Shown in pieces: positions 23,163-31,639 of a stretch of 39,333 bases of DNA. The DNA is taken from IMG/VR virus record IMGVR_UViG_3300044977_000035, positions 1 to 39,333 of that record; one strand, written 5' to 3'. The position numbers and the translations under genes are program-made. The DNA is from a virus. Position 1 is the first letter of the stretch. Every line of letters begins with the position of its first letter. The notes below the pieces were generated by a model, which did no database searches, was not told where the DNA came from, and saw only the letters and a program-made list of their open reading frames with translations.

Positions 23163-23701
23163 CTCCGGATACACTATCCGCAGCCCTTGGTATCCCGCTC
23201 GCGCGAGCGCAGACATGGGCTGATCCGTTATCTGCGGCGATGGCTCTTTATGCGATCGATTCGCCAGCGCGTCAGGCTGCGTTCCTCGCGCAGATCGGCC
23301 ACGAGTCCGGAGGCCTGATCTACGTGCGCGAACTGTGGGGGCCGACGCCGACGCAGGAAGGCTACGAAGGCCGCGCCGATCTCGGCAACACCGAACCGGG
23401 CGACGGGTTCAAATTCCGCGGCCGGGGCCTGATTCAGGTCACTGGTCGCGCGAACTACTCAACGTGTGGCGCAGCGCTGAACCTGCCTCTCACGGTTTCG
23501 CCTGAGTTACTCGAAGCCCCGGGCAATGCCGCGCAATCGGCAGCATGGTTCTGGACTTCGCGTAGCCTGAACGATCTGGCGGATATCGGCGATTTCAACA
23601 CGATCACTCGTCGGATTAATGGCGGGCTGAACGGGCTTGCGGACAGGCTGGCGCTTTACGCGTCCTGCCAGAAAGTATTGGGGGATGGCGATGGCACTTG
23701 A
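23159..23701 (+). CDS. GH19-type endolysin
   Basis: 180 residues, GTG start. QIGHESGGLIYVRELW carries the likely catalytic Glu49 and Glu58, FRGRGLIQVTGRANY is the substrate-cleft segment, and RINGGLNGLADRLALY is the C-terminal part typical of GH19 chitinase/lysozyme-like phage enzymes. It has no signal peptide, so it needs a holin to reach the wall. It cuts peptidoglycan glycan strands. Immediately followed by the holin. Confidence 0.9.
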   Translation: MTPDTLSAALGIPLARAQTWADPLSAAMALYAIDSPARQAAFLAQIGHESGGLIYVRELWGPTPTQEGYEGRADLGNTEPGDGFKFRGRGLIQVTGRANYSTCGAALNLPLTVSPELLEAPGNAAQSAAWFWTSRSLNDLADIGDFNTITRRINGGLNGLADRLALYASCQKVLGDGDGT

Positions 23702-24074
23702 TCCGATCACGGCAGGCGTAGATCTTGCCAATACGATTGTCTCGCGCATCTGGCCGGACAAGACGGCGGAGGAACAGCAGCAGTTGGCCGCCGTACTGTC
23801 GATGGTGCAAGGGCAGCTTGCGATCAATCAGGCGGAAGCGGGCAGCGCCAGCGCCTTTACATCAGGCTGGCGGCCGTACATAGGCTGGGTATGCGGCACG
23901 GGCTGCGCGTGGAACTGGATCGGTCTGCCTATCGCCACGTGGGCGGCGATGGCGCTCGGCCACCCGATCAACGTCTCGCCGGCAGATCTTACGCAGATGC
24001 TCCCGCTACTGATGGGCATGCTAGGCATGAGCGCGACGCACGCATGGGAAAACGTACAGACGAGCAAGAAATGA
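23691..24074 (+). CDS. Holin, 3TM family
   Basis: ATG 23691 gives about 6 bases after the GGGGG ribosome-like site; ATG 23685 is the alternative. The sequence starts MALDPITAGVDLANTIVSRI, has a charged stretch, then GSASAFTSGWRPYIGWVCGT, the hallmark of the 3TM holin family, with membrane segments there, at GLPIATWAAMALG and at LTQMLPLLMGMLGMSATH. It opens the inner membrane for the endolysin, whose gene overlaps its start. Confidence 0.82.
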   Translation: MALDPITAGVDLANTIVSRIWPDKTAEEQQQLAAVLSMVQGQLAINQAEAGSASAFTSGWRPYIGWVCGTGCAWNWIGLPIATWAAMALGHPINVSPADLTQMLPLLMGMLGMSATHAWENVQTSKK

Positions 24075-24295
24075 AACAGTACCTGATCAATTTCGCGATC
24101 CTGCTGGACGAACTGGGGAACACACTCACCGGCGGCGACCCGGGCGAGACGATCAGCAGCCGTGCAGGCAAGGGCCTGAAAGAGGGCAAGACATGGGCCT
24201 GCGTCCTGTGCCGCTTTCTTGACCTGTTCCAGAAGGACCATTGCCTGAAATCCATCAACCCTGACGACGGCACGCGAGCCGTGGTGAAAGACTGA
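24071..24295 (+). CDS. Conserved small phage protein, 74 residues
   Basis: ATGA overlap with the holin. Contains NFAILLDELGNTLTGGDPGE, TISSRAGKGLKEGKTWACVL and CRFLDLFQKDHCLKSI; three cysteines near a helix. From memory, a similar small protein is found beside lysis genes in many phages. No membrane segment, so not a spanin. Function unknown. Confidence 0.78.
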   Translation: MKQYLINFAILLDELGNTLTGGDPGETISSRAGKGLKEGKTWACVLCRFLDLFQKDHCLKSINPDDGTRAVVKD

Positions 24296-24858
24296 TGAAC
24301 AATCTAGTAAAAATCGCGCAGGGTATCGACACGGCACCACTCCTGCTCGCTATCGCGCGCCAGCCCCGGCTGTGGAACCGGCATGGGATGCGCACGGAGT
24401 ATGAACAGAGTCCGCACGCGCAGGCCGACGATATCTGGTTGCGGTTCAATGACGAAAAGCCGTTCAAGGAATCGGGCGACTACTCCGGGATCAGCGACCA
24501 GCACGACTCGATCTTCTATCCGGAATGGTACGCCCTGCCCCAGGCGCGGCCGATCGTCTACGGGCTCATGGCACGTGTCGAGGGAACCCGGCTCGGCGGC
24601 ATCCTGATTACCCGGATTCCAGCGGGCGGCCGCATCCTGCCGCACGTGGATGATTCGTGGCACGTGAAGCATTACAATACGAAAATTTACGTGGTCCTGC
24701 AAAGCAATCCGCAATGCGTGAACCGCGTTGAGGATGAACAGGTCGTGATGGCCCCCGGCGAGGCGTGGTACTTCGATAACACGAAGGAGCACGAAGTGGT
24801 GAACGACGGACCGGACGACCGGATCAGTCTTATCGTTTCGATCAGGTGCGAGAAATGA
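24295..24858 (+). CDS. Aspartyl/asparaginyl beta-hydroxylase-like 2OG-Fe(II) dioxygenase
   Basis: 187 residues, ATG on the previous stop (TGATG). The double-stranded beta-helix core has PHVDD (His117-x-Asp119), EHEVVNDG (His166) and DDRISLIV (Arg176, ten residues later), the Fe and 2-oxoglutarate set of the AspH-like family. Such enzymes hydroxylate protein side chains or small molecules. It overlaps a cupin gene and lies between the lysis genes and the internal virion proteins, so its substrate could be a virion or host protein (inference). Confidence 0.82.
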   Translation: MNNLVKIAQGIDTAPLLLAIARQPRLWNRHGMRTEYEQSPHAQADDIWLRFNDEKPFKESGDYSGISDQHDSIFYPEWYALPQARPIVYGLMARVEGTRLGGILITRIPAGGRILPHVDDSWHVKHYNTKIYVVLQSNPQCVNRVEDEQVVMAPGEAWYFDNTKEHEVVNDGPDDRISLIVSIRCEK

Positions 24859-25136
24859 TCAGCTTTCACAACATCGGCGGCGTGATCCTGCGCGAGGAAA
24901 AGCTCGAAGCCGGTCAGGAAGTTGAGAAGCACGTCCACGCTTACGACCACCTGAGCTATCTCGCGAGCGGACGAGCGCTGATCGAAATCGGCGATGAGCT
25001 ATTCATCATGGGCGGCCCCGCAGCGATAGAGGTAAAGGCAGGACAGAAACACCGGATTCAGGCCATCACCGATATCACGTGGCTGTGCATCCACGCGGAG
25101 GCAATTGCCGACCCGGAAACACTGAACAGGGAGTAG
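24855..25136 (+). CDS. Small cupin protein
   Basis: 93 residues from ATG 24855 (ATGA overlap with the dioxygenase). Cupin motif 1 is seen as KHVHAYDHLSYLASGRALIE (His26, His28, His32) and motif 2 as GQKHRIQA (His66), giving a plausible metal site. It could be a second enzyme or a sensor or partner for the dioxygenase. Translational coupling of the two suggests a joint reaction. Substrate unknown. Confidence 0.82.
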   Translation: MISFHNIGGVILREEKLEAGQEVEKHVHAYDHLSYLASGRALIEIGDELFIMGGPAAIEVKAGQKHRIQAITDITWLCIHAEAIADPETLNRE

Positions 25137-25139
25137 ATC

Positions 25140-26123
25140 ATGCCTTTTGCCATCGCGGCACCCGCCATCGGCGCCGGTATCTCCGCACTCACGGGCCCGA
25201 GCTCGCAGGCGAGTGGCGGTGGGTCAAACCTCTACACGCCCACGGGGCTCAGTACCGCCGATCAGACGTGGCAAGGTCTGCTCGGCAATGAGTACAACAC
25301 GTACAACCAGAACGGAATCAGCCAGTACGGCTTGCAATCCCTGCTCGCGGGGTTGCAGAACCAGCAGGCTTACGCGCCCCAGTTGCAGCAGGGCGCGAAT
25401 GCGGCCGGCGCGCAGTACGGCACGCTCGGCCAGCAGCTGGGCGGCGCTTCGGGCACGGAATTCAATGCTGCGAACCAGATTTACAACACCGCTTTCGACC
25501 CGCAGAACGCGCTGTTCAACCAGCTATCGAACCAGCAGCAGCAGCAAAGCGGCGCCACGAACTCGATGTACGGGCTCGGCTCTTCCGGCGTGGGCGCGGG
25601 AATCGCGAACCAGAACCAGCAGAACTTCGATATCAACTGGCAGAACCAGCAGTTAGGGCGCCAGACGCAGGGCTTGCAGGCCATCGGGCAGGCGTATGGG
25701 CAAGCGGGCCAGCTCGGGCAGGCAGGCGCACAGGCGACGCTCACAGGCAGCCAGTTGCCCTACCAGACCGCGCAGGGCATCGCAGGCACGCCGGGGCAAC
25801 TCGGGAACACCTACGGCCAGTACCTGCAATCGAACGTGTACAACCCGGCGCAAGGCATGGAAAGCCAGATCATCCCTTACCTGAATTACGGCCAGGGGGC
25901 GACAAGCAACGCCTACAATCAGGCATCGAACAGCGCGGGCGCACTGGGTAGCGCGGTCTCGCAGGGAATCGGCGGCCTGGGTACCCAGTTGCAGAACGCT
26001 GGCGGCTTCGCCAACCTGTTCGGCGGCACGACCGGCTCATTTGGCGGGGGTAACTTCTCCGGGGCGTTCAACTCCAATCCGTACTACAGTGGCGGCGGTA
26101 ACTCATACGGCTTCACGAGCTAG
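25140..26123 (+). CDS. Gln/Gly/Asn-rich internal virion protein candidate
   Basis: 327 residues, rich in Gln, Gly, Asn, Ala and Tyr, almost without charged residues after residue 60. It starts with a hydrophobic stretch (MPFAIAAPAIGAGISALTGP) and ends in a Gly/Ser/Tyr tail. The next two genes are also long, low-complexity and Ala/Gln-rich, the pattern of podovirus ejection proteins that leave the head with the DNA and form a channel through the envelope. Placed by composition and order only. Confidence 0.75.
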   Translation: MPFAIAAPAIGAGISALTGPSSQASGGGSNLYTPTGLSTADQTWQGLLGNEYNTYNQNGISQYGLQSLLAGLQNQQAYAPQLQQGANAAGAQYGTLGQQLGGASGTEFNAANQIYNTAFDPQNALFNQLSNQQQQQSGATNSMYGLGSSGVGAGIANQNQQNFDINWQNQQLGRQTQGLQAIGQAYGQAGQLGQAGAQATLTGSQLPYQTAQGIAGTPGQLGNTYGQYLQSNVYNPAQGMESQIIPYLNYGQGATSNAYNQASNSAGALGSAVSQGIGGLGTQLQNAGGFANLFGGTTGSFGGGNFSGAFNSNPYYSGGGNSYGFTS

Positions 26124-26131
26124 GGGGCATC

Positions 26132-27640
26132 ATGGCAGGACTTGGCGGCCTTCCCGCATTCCTCCAGTACCAGCAGGCGGCGCAGCAACAGGCGAACCAG
26201 AATCAGCAGGCGCAAATCCAGCTTGCCCAGTTCCAGCAGTCGCAGGCCCAGCAACGCCAGCAGCAGGCCGCAATGGCCGCTGCGGGTAACGCGCTGCCGC
26301 AACTGCTGGCCAGTGGTCAGGCAGGCGCGCCGCAGCAAGGGCAAATGCCGCCCCCGCCGCAGCCCCCTCAACCGGGTCAACCGTCACAGCCCCAGCAAGC
26401 TCCGCAACAGGCTGGCGCGCCCATGCCGGGGCAAGGTCCTGCACCGGGCGCCGTCAAGCCGCCCTTGCCCCCGTTTCGCCCCATGCCGACGACGCCTAGC
26501 CAGGTGCAGACCGCTCCTCAGGGCGCGATCCCTGCGCCTCCAGTACCTCAATCGGCGCCGCCCCAACAGCCCCAGCAAGGGCAGGGCGGCCCTTTGACCC
26601 TGCAAAGCGCGATCAAGGTCTTGCAGGACCAGGGTCTATCCGGCGCTGACCTCATGGTTGGATTGCAGCAACTGACGCCGTTGCTCGATGCGCAAGCCAA
26701 ACAGCAGGCAACGCAGGCACAGCAGCAGTTCAACCAGCAACTTCAGCTAGCCAAGCTGGGCGAAGCGCGCGATTCGTTGCAAGCCCGTATCGATGCTGCA
26801 AAGCAGGCGTCCGAAAACCGCAAGCTGGGAATCGAAGAGCGCGCACAAGCCGCTGCGGACTCGCGCGCCTTGCAAGGCCAGTTGCTTCAATTCCGCATGG
26901 ATGAGGCGCGTGCGAAACATGCCGCCGATCCCGATGCGAAGTTGAGTCCCGATGACGTGCACTTCCTCGCCCAGCAAGCCGTGGCCGGGGACACCTCCGT
27001 CTACCAGAACCTGGGACGCGGTGTGCAGGGCGCGCAAAATATCGTAGCCATCCGCCGCGAGGTGGAGAAGATCCGCACTGCGCAAGGCGAGACCGGAGCC
27101 GATCAGGCCGCCGCTACTGCCACCTTCCAGGGTGAGAAGGCAGCGGCGCGCACAGGCGCGACGAAGGCGGCGAACGTCGGGATGGCCGTGGCCGAAGCGC
27201 AGCAGACTTTCCCGATTGTCCGTCAGGCGTCGGCCGCATTGCCGCGTACGCAGTTTCCGGGCGTCAATGCCGCGATGCAGGCCGCGCAGACCGGCACGGG
27301 CGACCCGCGCGTGGTTGCGCTGGGCACCGCGCTAAACACCGCAGTGAACGCCTACTCACGAGCAATCAGCCCGACAGGTACGCCCACCGTGGCCGACAAG
27401 GAACACGCACGCGAACTGTTGACTACGGCGAGCACGCCCGAACAGCTCGACGCGGTGCTGAACGTTATGGAACGCGAAATGAAGGCAGCCCGTCAGGCGC
27501 CGGCTGAAGTGCAGGCACAGCAGAAAGCCCGCATTTCCGGTCGCGGCGAAGGCGCGCCGGCACCGGGTACCGTGGAAGGCGGTTACCGGTTCAAGGGCGG
27601 CGATCCGTCGCAGCAGTCGAGCTGGGAGAAAGTGCAATGA
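26132..27640 (+). CDS. Gln/Ala-rich internal virion protein candidate
   Basis: 502 residues. The first 60 are a Gln-rich helix (QYQQAAQQQANQNQQAQIQL), 70-160 a Pro/Gln linker, and the rest a long Ala/Gln coiled coil with charged spots (LGEARDSLQARIDAAKQASE). Ends YRFKGGDPSQQSSWEKVQ. Likely an ejection protein; its stop overlaps the next start. Confidence 0.75.
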   Translation: MAGLGGLPAFLQYQQAAQQQANQNQQAQIQLAQFQQSQAQQRQQQAAMAAAGNALPQLLASGQAGAPQQGQMPPPPQPPQPGQPSQPQQAPQQAGAPMPGQGPAPGAVKPPLPPFRPMPTTPSQVQTAPQGAIPAPPVPQSAPPQQPQQGQGGPLTLQSAIKVLQDQGLSGADLMVGLQQLTPLLDAQAKQQATQAQQQFNQQLQLAKLGEARDSLQARIDAAKQASENRKLGIEERAQAAADSRALQGQLLQFRMDEARAKHAADPDAKLSPDDVHFLAQQAVAGDTSVYQNLGRGVQGAQNIVAIRREVEKIRTAQGETGADQAAATATFQGEKAAARTGATKAANVGMAVAEAQQTFPIVRQASAALPRTQFPGVNAAMQAAQTGTGDPRVVALGTALNTAVNAYSRAISPTGTPTVADKEHARELLTTASTPEQLDAVLNVMEREMKAARQAPAEVQAQQKARISGRGEGAPAPGTVEGGYRFKGGDPSQQSSWEKVQ

Positions 27641-29178
27641 TGCCGTGGGAAAAGTACGCACAGGACACCGCCGCCGACACGACCGGCCCTTGGGACAAGT
27701 ACAAGGGCGCGAGCGCTGCACCGGCGCAGGCCGCCGCGCCTGCCAGTCCGCTCGATCGTCTCCCGCCGGACGTGTCTCCCGGTAACCAGCAACCAAAGAA
27801 TGCTGACGACATCGCGCACCGCGTGCTTGGACTCGGCGAGGCCGGTCTGTCTGCTGCGACTGGCGCAGTGGGCGGCGCGGCCGGCCAGCTGTACGGCATC
27901 GGCAAGACGCTTGCAAGCGGCAAGTTCGGCACGCAACAGGGCGTCCAGCAGGGCGAACAGGCAGGCGTGAACCTCGCTAACAAGCTCACCTATCAACCAC
28001 GTACGCAGACCGGCCAGGGGCTCACGGAAGACGTAGGCAAGGCGTTCGAAGCATCTCGCCTTCAAGGCTTACCCGTCGAAGCCGGAACCTTGGGCCGCAT
28101 CGGGGAGGTTCCGCGCGGCGCTTTGGCGACGGGAGAAGGCGCAGCGAACATCGCAGGAAAGGGCGCGGCCGCAGTCGGGAAGGCGGCGGGCAGCGCGGCC
28201 GCAAAAGCACTTCCCGAAGTCGATCCGGCAACCGCCGCACTGGCTCGCGACGCGCACGCAATGGGTTTTCGCCTCACGCCGGACCAGGTAGTGGGCGGCA
28301 AGTACGCGAAGGCAATTGGCGAAGGCGCGGCCAATCTGCCGCTATCCGGCAGCAACCTGAAGTACAACCGGGACGTGTTCACGCAGAACGTAGCCAAGCT
28401 GGCCGGCGTCGAGGGCGACAAGCTGACGCGCAAAGCGTTCGGAGATGCGACGAAGAAAGTCGGCTCAGGCATTGGTGAGCTGAACAATAAGTACGACTTG
28501 CCCATCGATAAGTCTTTTGTGCCACAACTGCGTACGGAAGCACGAGGCCAGTCGCCCGAAGTGGCTGGCGCAGTGAACTACTTCGCGGATCGTATCGCAA
28601 AGAACACGGCTGGCGGCAATCTCAATGGAACCGTGTTCCGGCGCATCAACACCGAGCTAAACAACCGCATCAAGACGACTAGCAACGGCGACCTGAAGTA
28701 CGCGCTCGGCAACATGCAGGACAAGTTGCTCGACCTGCAACAGGCGCAGATGAGCCCCGCCGACAAGGCAGCACTTCAGGGCTTGCGACGCACGTATGCG
28801 ATTCAGCGCACCATTGAGCCACTGGTTGCGAAGAGCCCTACTGGTGATGTTGCTCCCTCGGCGCTGCTCGGTGCGATTACTTCCACTAAAGCGGGCAAGG
28901 CGGCGGCCGCACGCGGCGCGTCGGGCGATCTTGGCAAGCTGGCGGATATAGGCCAGCGCTTCCTCAAGGAAAACCCCTCCAGCGGGACGGCGGAGCGTAG
29001 CTGGGCGCAAGGCATTCCCTCCGCGCTTGGCGGCCTCGCAGGCGGCACGGCGGGTGTGGCGGGGGCAGGTTTGGGCGCACTAGGAGCGGCAGCAGGCACT
29101 ATCGGCGCAGCGAACCTGTACAACCGGTTCGGGCCTGCTATCACTAATCGGTTGATCGGTGTACCGCCCATGCCGTGA
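27637..29178 (+). CDS. Ala/Gly-rich internal virion protein candidate
   Basis: 513 residues, starting ATGATG on the previous stop. The N-terminus has two WxKY-type repeats (PWEKYAQD, PWDKYKGA). The middle is Ala/Gly-rich helix (GEGAANIAGKGAAAVGKAAG), and the C-terminus has hydrophobic Gly/Ala stretches (ALGGLAGGTAGVAGAGLGAL) that could cross a membrane. Fits a podovirus DNA-ejection protein. Last gene of the main late operon. Confidence 0.75.
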   Translation: MMPWEKYAQDTAADTTGPWDKYKGASAAPAQAAAPASPLDRLPPDVSPGNQQPKNADDIAHRVLGLGEAGLSAATGAVGGAAGQLYGIGKTLASGKFGTQQGVQQGEQAGVNLANKLTYQPRTQTGQGLTEDVGKAFEASRLQGLPVEAGTLGRIGEVPRGALATGEGAANIAGKGAAAVGKAAGSAAAKALPEVDPATAALARDAHAMGFRLTPDQVVGGKYAKAIGEGAANLPLSGSNLKYNRDVFTQNVAKLAGVEGDKLTRKAFGDATKKVGSGIGELNNKYDLPIDKSFVPQLRTEARGQSPEVAGAVNYFADRIAKNTAGGNLNGTVFRRINTELNNRIKTTSNGDLKYALGNMQDKLLDLQQAQMSPADKAALQGLRRTYAIQRTIEPLVAKSPTGDVAPSALLGAITSTKAGKAAAARGASGDLGKLADIGQRFLKENPSSGTAERSWAQGIPSALGGLAGGTAGVAGAGLGALGAAAGTIGAANLYNRFGPAITNRLIGVPPMP

Positions 29179-29292
29179 GCGCAGCAACGGCAACGAAAGG
29201 CGAGATGAGACCTATCCTGAAAAGGCAGTGAATGCAGTAAGCTGAACCGGCGGCAGTAACGCCAACCCAGAACAGGAACTCGAGTAAATGCT

Positions 29293-29466
29293 TCATTGCT
29301 TGAAGTCATCCATGCAGGATGGATCACGAAAAGCACCGCAAACGTAGCCCCATGAAAGGGCGACGTGCGACGCAGCCTTGATAGTTTCCGCTTTGTCCTG
29401 CTGACCGGCGGAATAGGAAAAGCAGCCGACGATAGCGGCGAAGAGTAAGGCGCAGACAAGTTTCAT
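29293..29466 (-). CDS. Small lipoprotein-like exported protein, reversed gene (moron candidate)
   Basis: 57 residues from ATG 29466 with GGGAG upstream. The start MKLVCALLFAAIVGC is a signal peptide ending in a plausible lipobox (IVGC, Cys15); ordinary Sec cleavage further on is the alternative. The mature part is short with three further cysteines. It stands alone on the minus strand between plus-strand late genes, with its own copy of the phage promoter element at 29492-29511, the hallmark of a moron. Small phage lipoproteins often block superinfection at the cell surface; that is a hypothesis here. Confidence 0.72.
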   Translation of the reverse strand: MKLVCALLFAAIVGCFSYSAGQQDKAETIKAASHVALSWGYVCGAFRDPSCMDDFKQ

Positions 29467-29491
29467 GGTGATCTCCCAGGTTGTTACGACC

Positions 29492-29511
29492 ACTATAGCA
29501 ATTGCAAAATG
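29492..29511 (-). promoter_or_regulatory. Phage promoter/operator element, copy 4, for the lipoprotein-like gene
   Basis: On the minus strand CATTTTGCAATTGCTATAGT, with a perfect GCAATTGC core, 26 bases before ATG 29466. The ATG of the divergent ATP-grasp gene (29509) lies inside its far end. Confidence 0.65.
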
Positions 29512-30852
29512 AAAATACTAGTCATAGATGTCGGATCGAACGCGCTTGACCTGTGCATGCGCTGGCAGATGCAGGGCCATATCGTGAAGTGGTACGACAA
29601 ACCGCGTCCTGACGGCACCGACCGCCACGCGGGTGAGGGCATCGTGGAGAAGATCCGCGATTTCAATGACCTGCGAAAGAAGTGGATCGGCTGGGCGGAT
29701 CTCATCTACACGCCTGACAATGTGTGCTATCTCGATCTGCTGGAGCCCTACCGCAAGATCGGTTACCCCATCTTCGGTTGCAATCTCGAAGCTGTGGAGT
29801 GGGAGCTGGACCGCGAAGTCGGACAGAAGGTCATGGAGGAATGCGGCATGCCGGTCATTCCGGGCAAGACCTTTCACGACTACGATTCAGCGGCGGCTTA
29901 CGTAAAGAAGGAGGGTAAAGCGTTCGTCTCCAAGCCTTCCGGCGACGGCGAGCGTGCAATGTCCTACGTCGCGAATAACGCGGCGGATATGGTCTACATG
30001 CTGGAGCGTTGGAAGAAGATTCCGAAGTACGTGAAAGCGGCCCGCGAAGAGGGGTTTATTCTCCAGACCAAGGTAGACGGGATGGAAATGGCTGTCGGCG
30101 GCTGGTTTGGTCCAGGCGGCTGGAGCGCCGCCGGGTGGGTTGAAAACTTCGAGAACAAGAAACTCATGAACGGCGATCTCGGGGTCAACACTGGCGAAAT
30201 GGGCACTACCGTCCGGGTTATTCGAAAAAGCAAACTGGCGGATATGGTCCTTAAGCCAGCTACGGAGCACCTGAAGCGCGTCGGGTATGTCGGCTACGTC
30301 GATGTGAACTGCATGATAACGCACGATGGAACCCCCTACCCGCTCGAGTGGACGATGCGCGACGGCTGGCCGATCCGCCACAACCTGACGGCACTGATTG
30401 AAGGCGATCAGGCCCAGTGGATGCTGGACCTGATCAACGGCAAGGATACGCTGAAGATAAAGCGCGATACGGTCTGCATCTCCGTCCTGATGGCGCTTCC
30501 TGACTTCCCTTATTCGAAGATCACGAACAAGGAACTGTGCGGAATCCCGATCTATAATGCGGAAGACCTCGATCACCTGCACTACTCTGAAGTCATGATT
30601 GGCACGGCGCCGCGCGAGGTGAACGGCAAGGTAGTCAGTCTTCCGGGTCCCGTAACCGCAGGCGATTATGTGCTTGTCGCCACGGGGCAGGGAGAGTCGA
30701 TAACAGGCGCACGCCGCAGCGCCTACAGCGCATTGAAAAAGGTGAAGATACCCAACTCGCCTTTTTACAGGACGGACATTGGTGCGGGCCGTTTGAAAAA
30801 ACAGCTTCCCGATCTTCAGCGCCTGGGGTACGCAATAGGTCTTTCTTACTAG
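29509..30852 (+). CDS. PurD-like ATP-grasp ligase
   Basis: 447 residues. The start MKILVIDVGSNALDLCMRWQ is a Rossmann strand, so the start codon is credible although no Shine-Dalgarno lies before it. The ATP-grasp middle has AFVSKPSGDGERAMSYVANN, ILQTKVDGMEMAVGG and VDVNCMI...YPLEWTMRDGWP, the ATP- and metal-binding places. The whole looks like phosphoribosylamine-glycine ligase (PurD), but a phage copy next to an HExxH protein may join an amino group to another substrate or to a peptide. Amidoligase systems with peptidases in phages have been proposed from comparative genomics. Reaction unproven. Confidence 0.82.
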   Translation: MKILVIDVGSNALDLCMRWQMQGHIVKWYDKPRPDGTDRHAGEGIVEKIRDFNDLRKKWIGWADLIYTPDNVCYLDLLEPYRKIGYPIFGCNLEAVEWELDREVGQKVMEECGMPVIPGKTFHDYDSAAAYVKKEGKAFVSKPSGDGERAMSYVANNAADMVYMLERWKKIPKYVKAAREEGFILQTKVDGMEMAVGGWFGPGGWSAAGWVENFENKKLMNGDLGVNTGEMGTTVRVIRKSKLADMVLKPATEHLKRVGYVGYVDVNCMITHDGTPYPLEWTMRDGWPIRHNLTALIEGDQAQWMLDLINGKDTLKIKRDTVCISVLMALPDFPYSKITNKELCGIPIYNAEDLDHLHYSEVMIGTAPREVNGKVVSLPGPVTAGDYVLVATGQGESITGARRSAYSALKKVKIPNSPFYRTDIGAGRLKKQLPDLQRLGYAIGLSY

Positions 30853-30860
30853 GAGTCATC

Positions 30861-31472
30861 TTGAAAATCTCCGAGCCCTATCCGGGCGTTTTACATCTTG
30901 AGTTTGCGACTCGCAAAGACCTTACTTTGACGATGGCACGCGTACAAGAATTTTACGAATCGCCCTATCCGCACATCAAAGGGCGCTATTTCACCTGGGC
31001 GCAGTTTGTTGATGCGTACTCTGACGACAAGGGCAATCTGACCTACTTTCAGGAGTGGGAAGGGTTCAACGTCCCTCGCGCGATTCTGACCACGTTTTAT
31101 CAGATTTTCACAGATCTTTCGCCGCGCGAGGAGTGGCTGCGTACAGTGTCCGACGAATGCGAATATCTGATCGGCACCGATAAGGATAGTGACCCGTCTG
31201 CGGTCCTGCATGAGCTTGCGCATGCAAAATACAAACTGAACCCCGAGTACAGAAAACAGGTTCGCGCGATAACTGACAAGATGACGCAGGATCTTGGCTT
31301 TCGTTTCCAGCGCGATCTCCGCGCGGCCGACTACCCTGACGATGTTGAAATACTTCGTGATGAGGTTCACGCCTACCTCAAAACGTCAACGGAAGAGGAA
31401 CTAGTGGAGACGTTCCCCAGCGTGTCGCCTGAAGAGCGCGCACCCTATGAAGCAGCATTACGCCTGTTATAG
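30861..31472 (+). CDS. HExxH metallopeptidase-like protein
   Basis: 203 residues from TTG 30861, fixed by AGGAG five bases upstream. VLHELAHAKYKL gives the zinc motif His117-Glu118-x-x-His121, and RDEVHAYL (Glu168, His170) 50 residues later offers the third ligand, as in gluzincin-like peptidases. The N-terminus has a beta-rich domain (IKGRYFTWAQFVDAYSDDKG). No signal peptide. It follows the ATP-grasp gene by eight bases and probably works with it, for example to cut a substrate before or after ligation (inference). Confidence 0.75.
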   Translation: MKISEPYPGVLHLEFATRKDLTLTMARVQEFYESPYPHIKGRYFTWAQFVDAYSDDKGNLTYFQEWEGFNVPRAILTTFYQIFTDLSPREEWLRTVSDECEYLIGTDKDSDPSAVLHELAHAKYKLNPEYRKQVRAITDKMTQDLGFRFQRDLRAADYPDDVEILRDEVHAYLKTSTEEELVETFPSVSPEERAPYEAALRLL

Positions 31473-31483
31473 GAGTCATGATC

Positions 31484-31639
31484 ATGCCTATGAAGTCCAA
31501 AGCACAGAACCGTTTCATGCACGCCGCTGCGGAAGGAAAAGTAAAAGGTGTGCCGAAAAAGGTCGGGAAAGAATTTGTCAGTGCGCAGCACGGCAAATCG
31601 TTAAAAGGCTTGCCTGAAAAGAAAAAGGCCAAAAAATGA
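31484..31639 (+). CDS. Small basic DUF3008-like protein, 51 residues
   Basis: ATG 31484 is eight bases after AGGAG; ATG 31478 is too close. MPMKSKAQNRFMHAAAEGKV, then KKVGKEFV, resembles DUF3008, short basic proteins of unknown function that often begin MPxKSKAQ. The last 12 residues are Lys-rich. ATGA overlap with the next gene. Confidence 0.72.
   Translation: MPMKSKAQNRFMHAAAEGKVKGVPKKVGKEFVSAQHGKSLKGLPEKKKAKK

Noticed and set aside
29179-29292. Terminator between the convergent genes at 29178 and 29293
   Set aside because: Only a 5-bp CTTCA/TGAAG pairing, partly inside the minus gene, with no T run.
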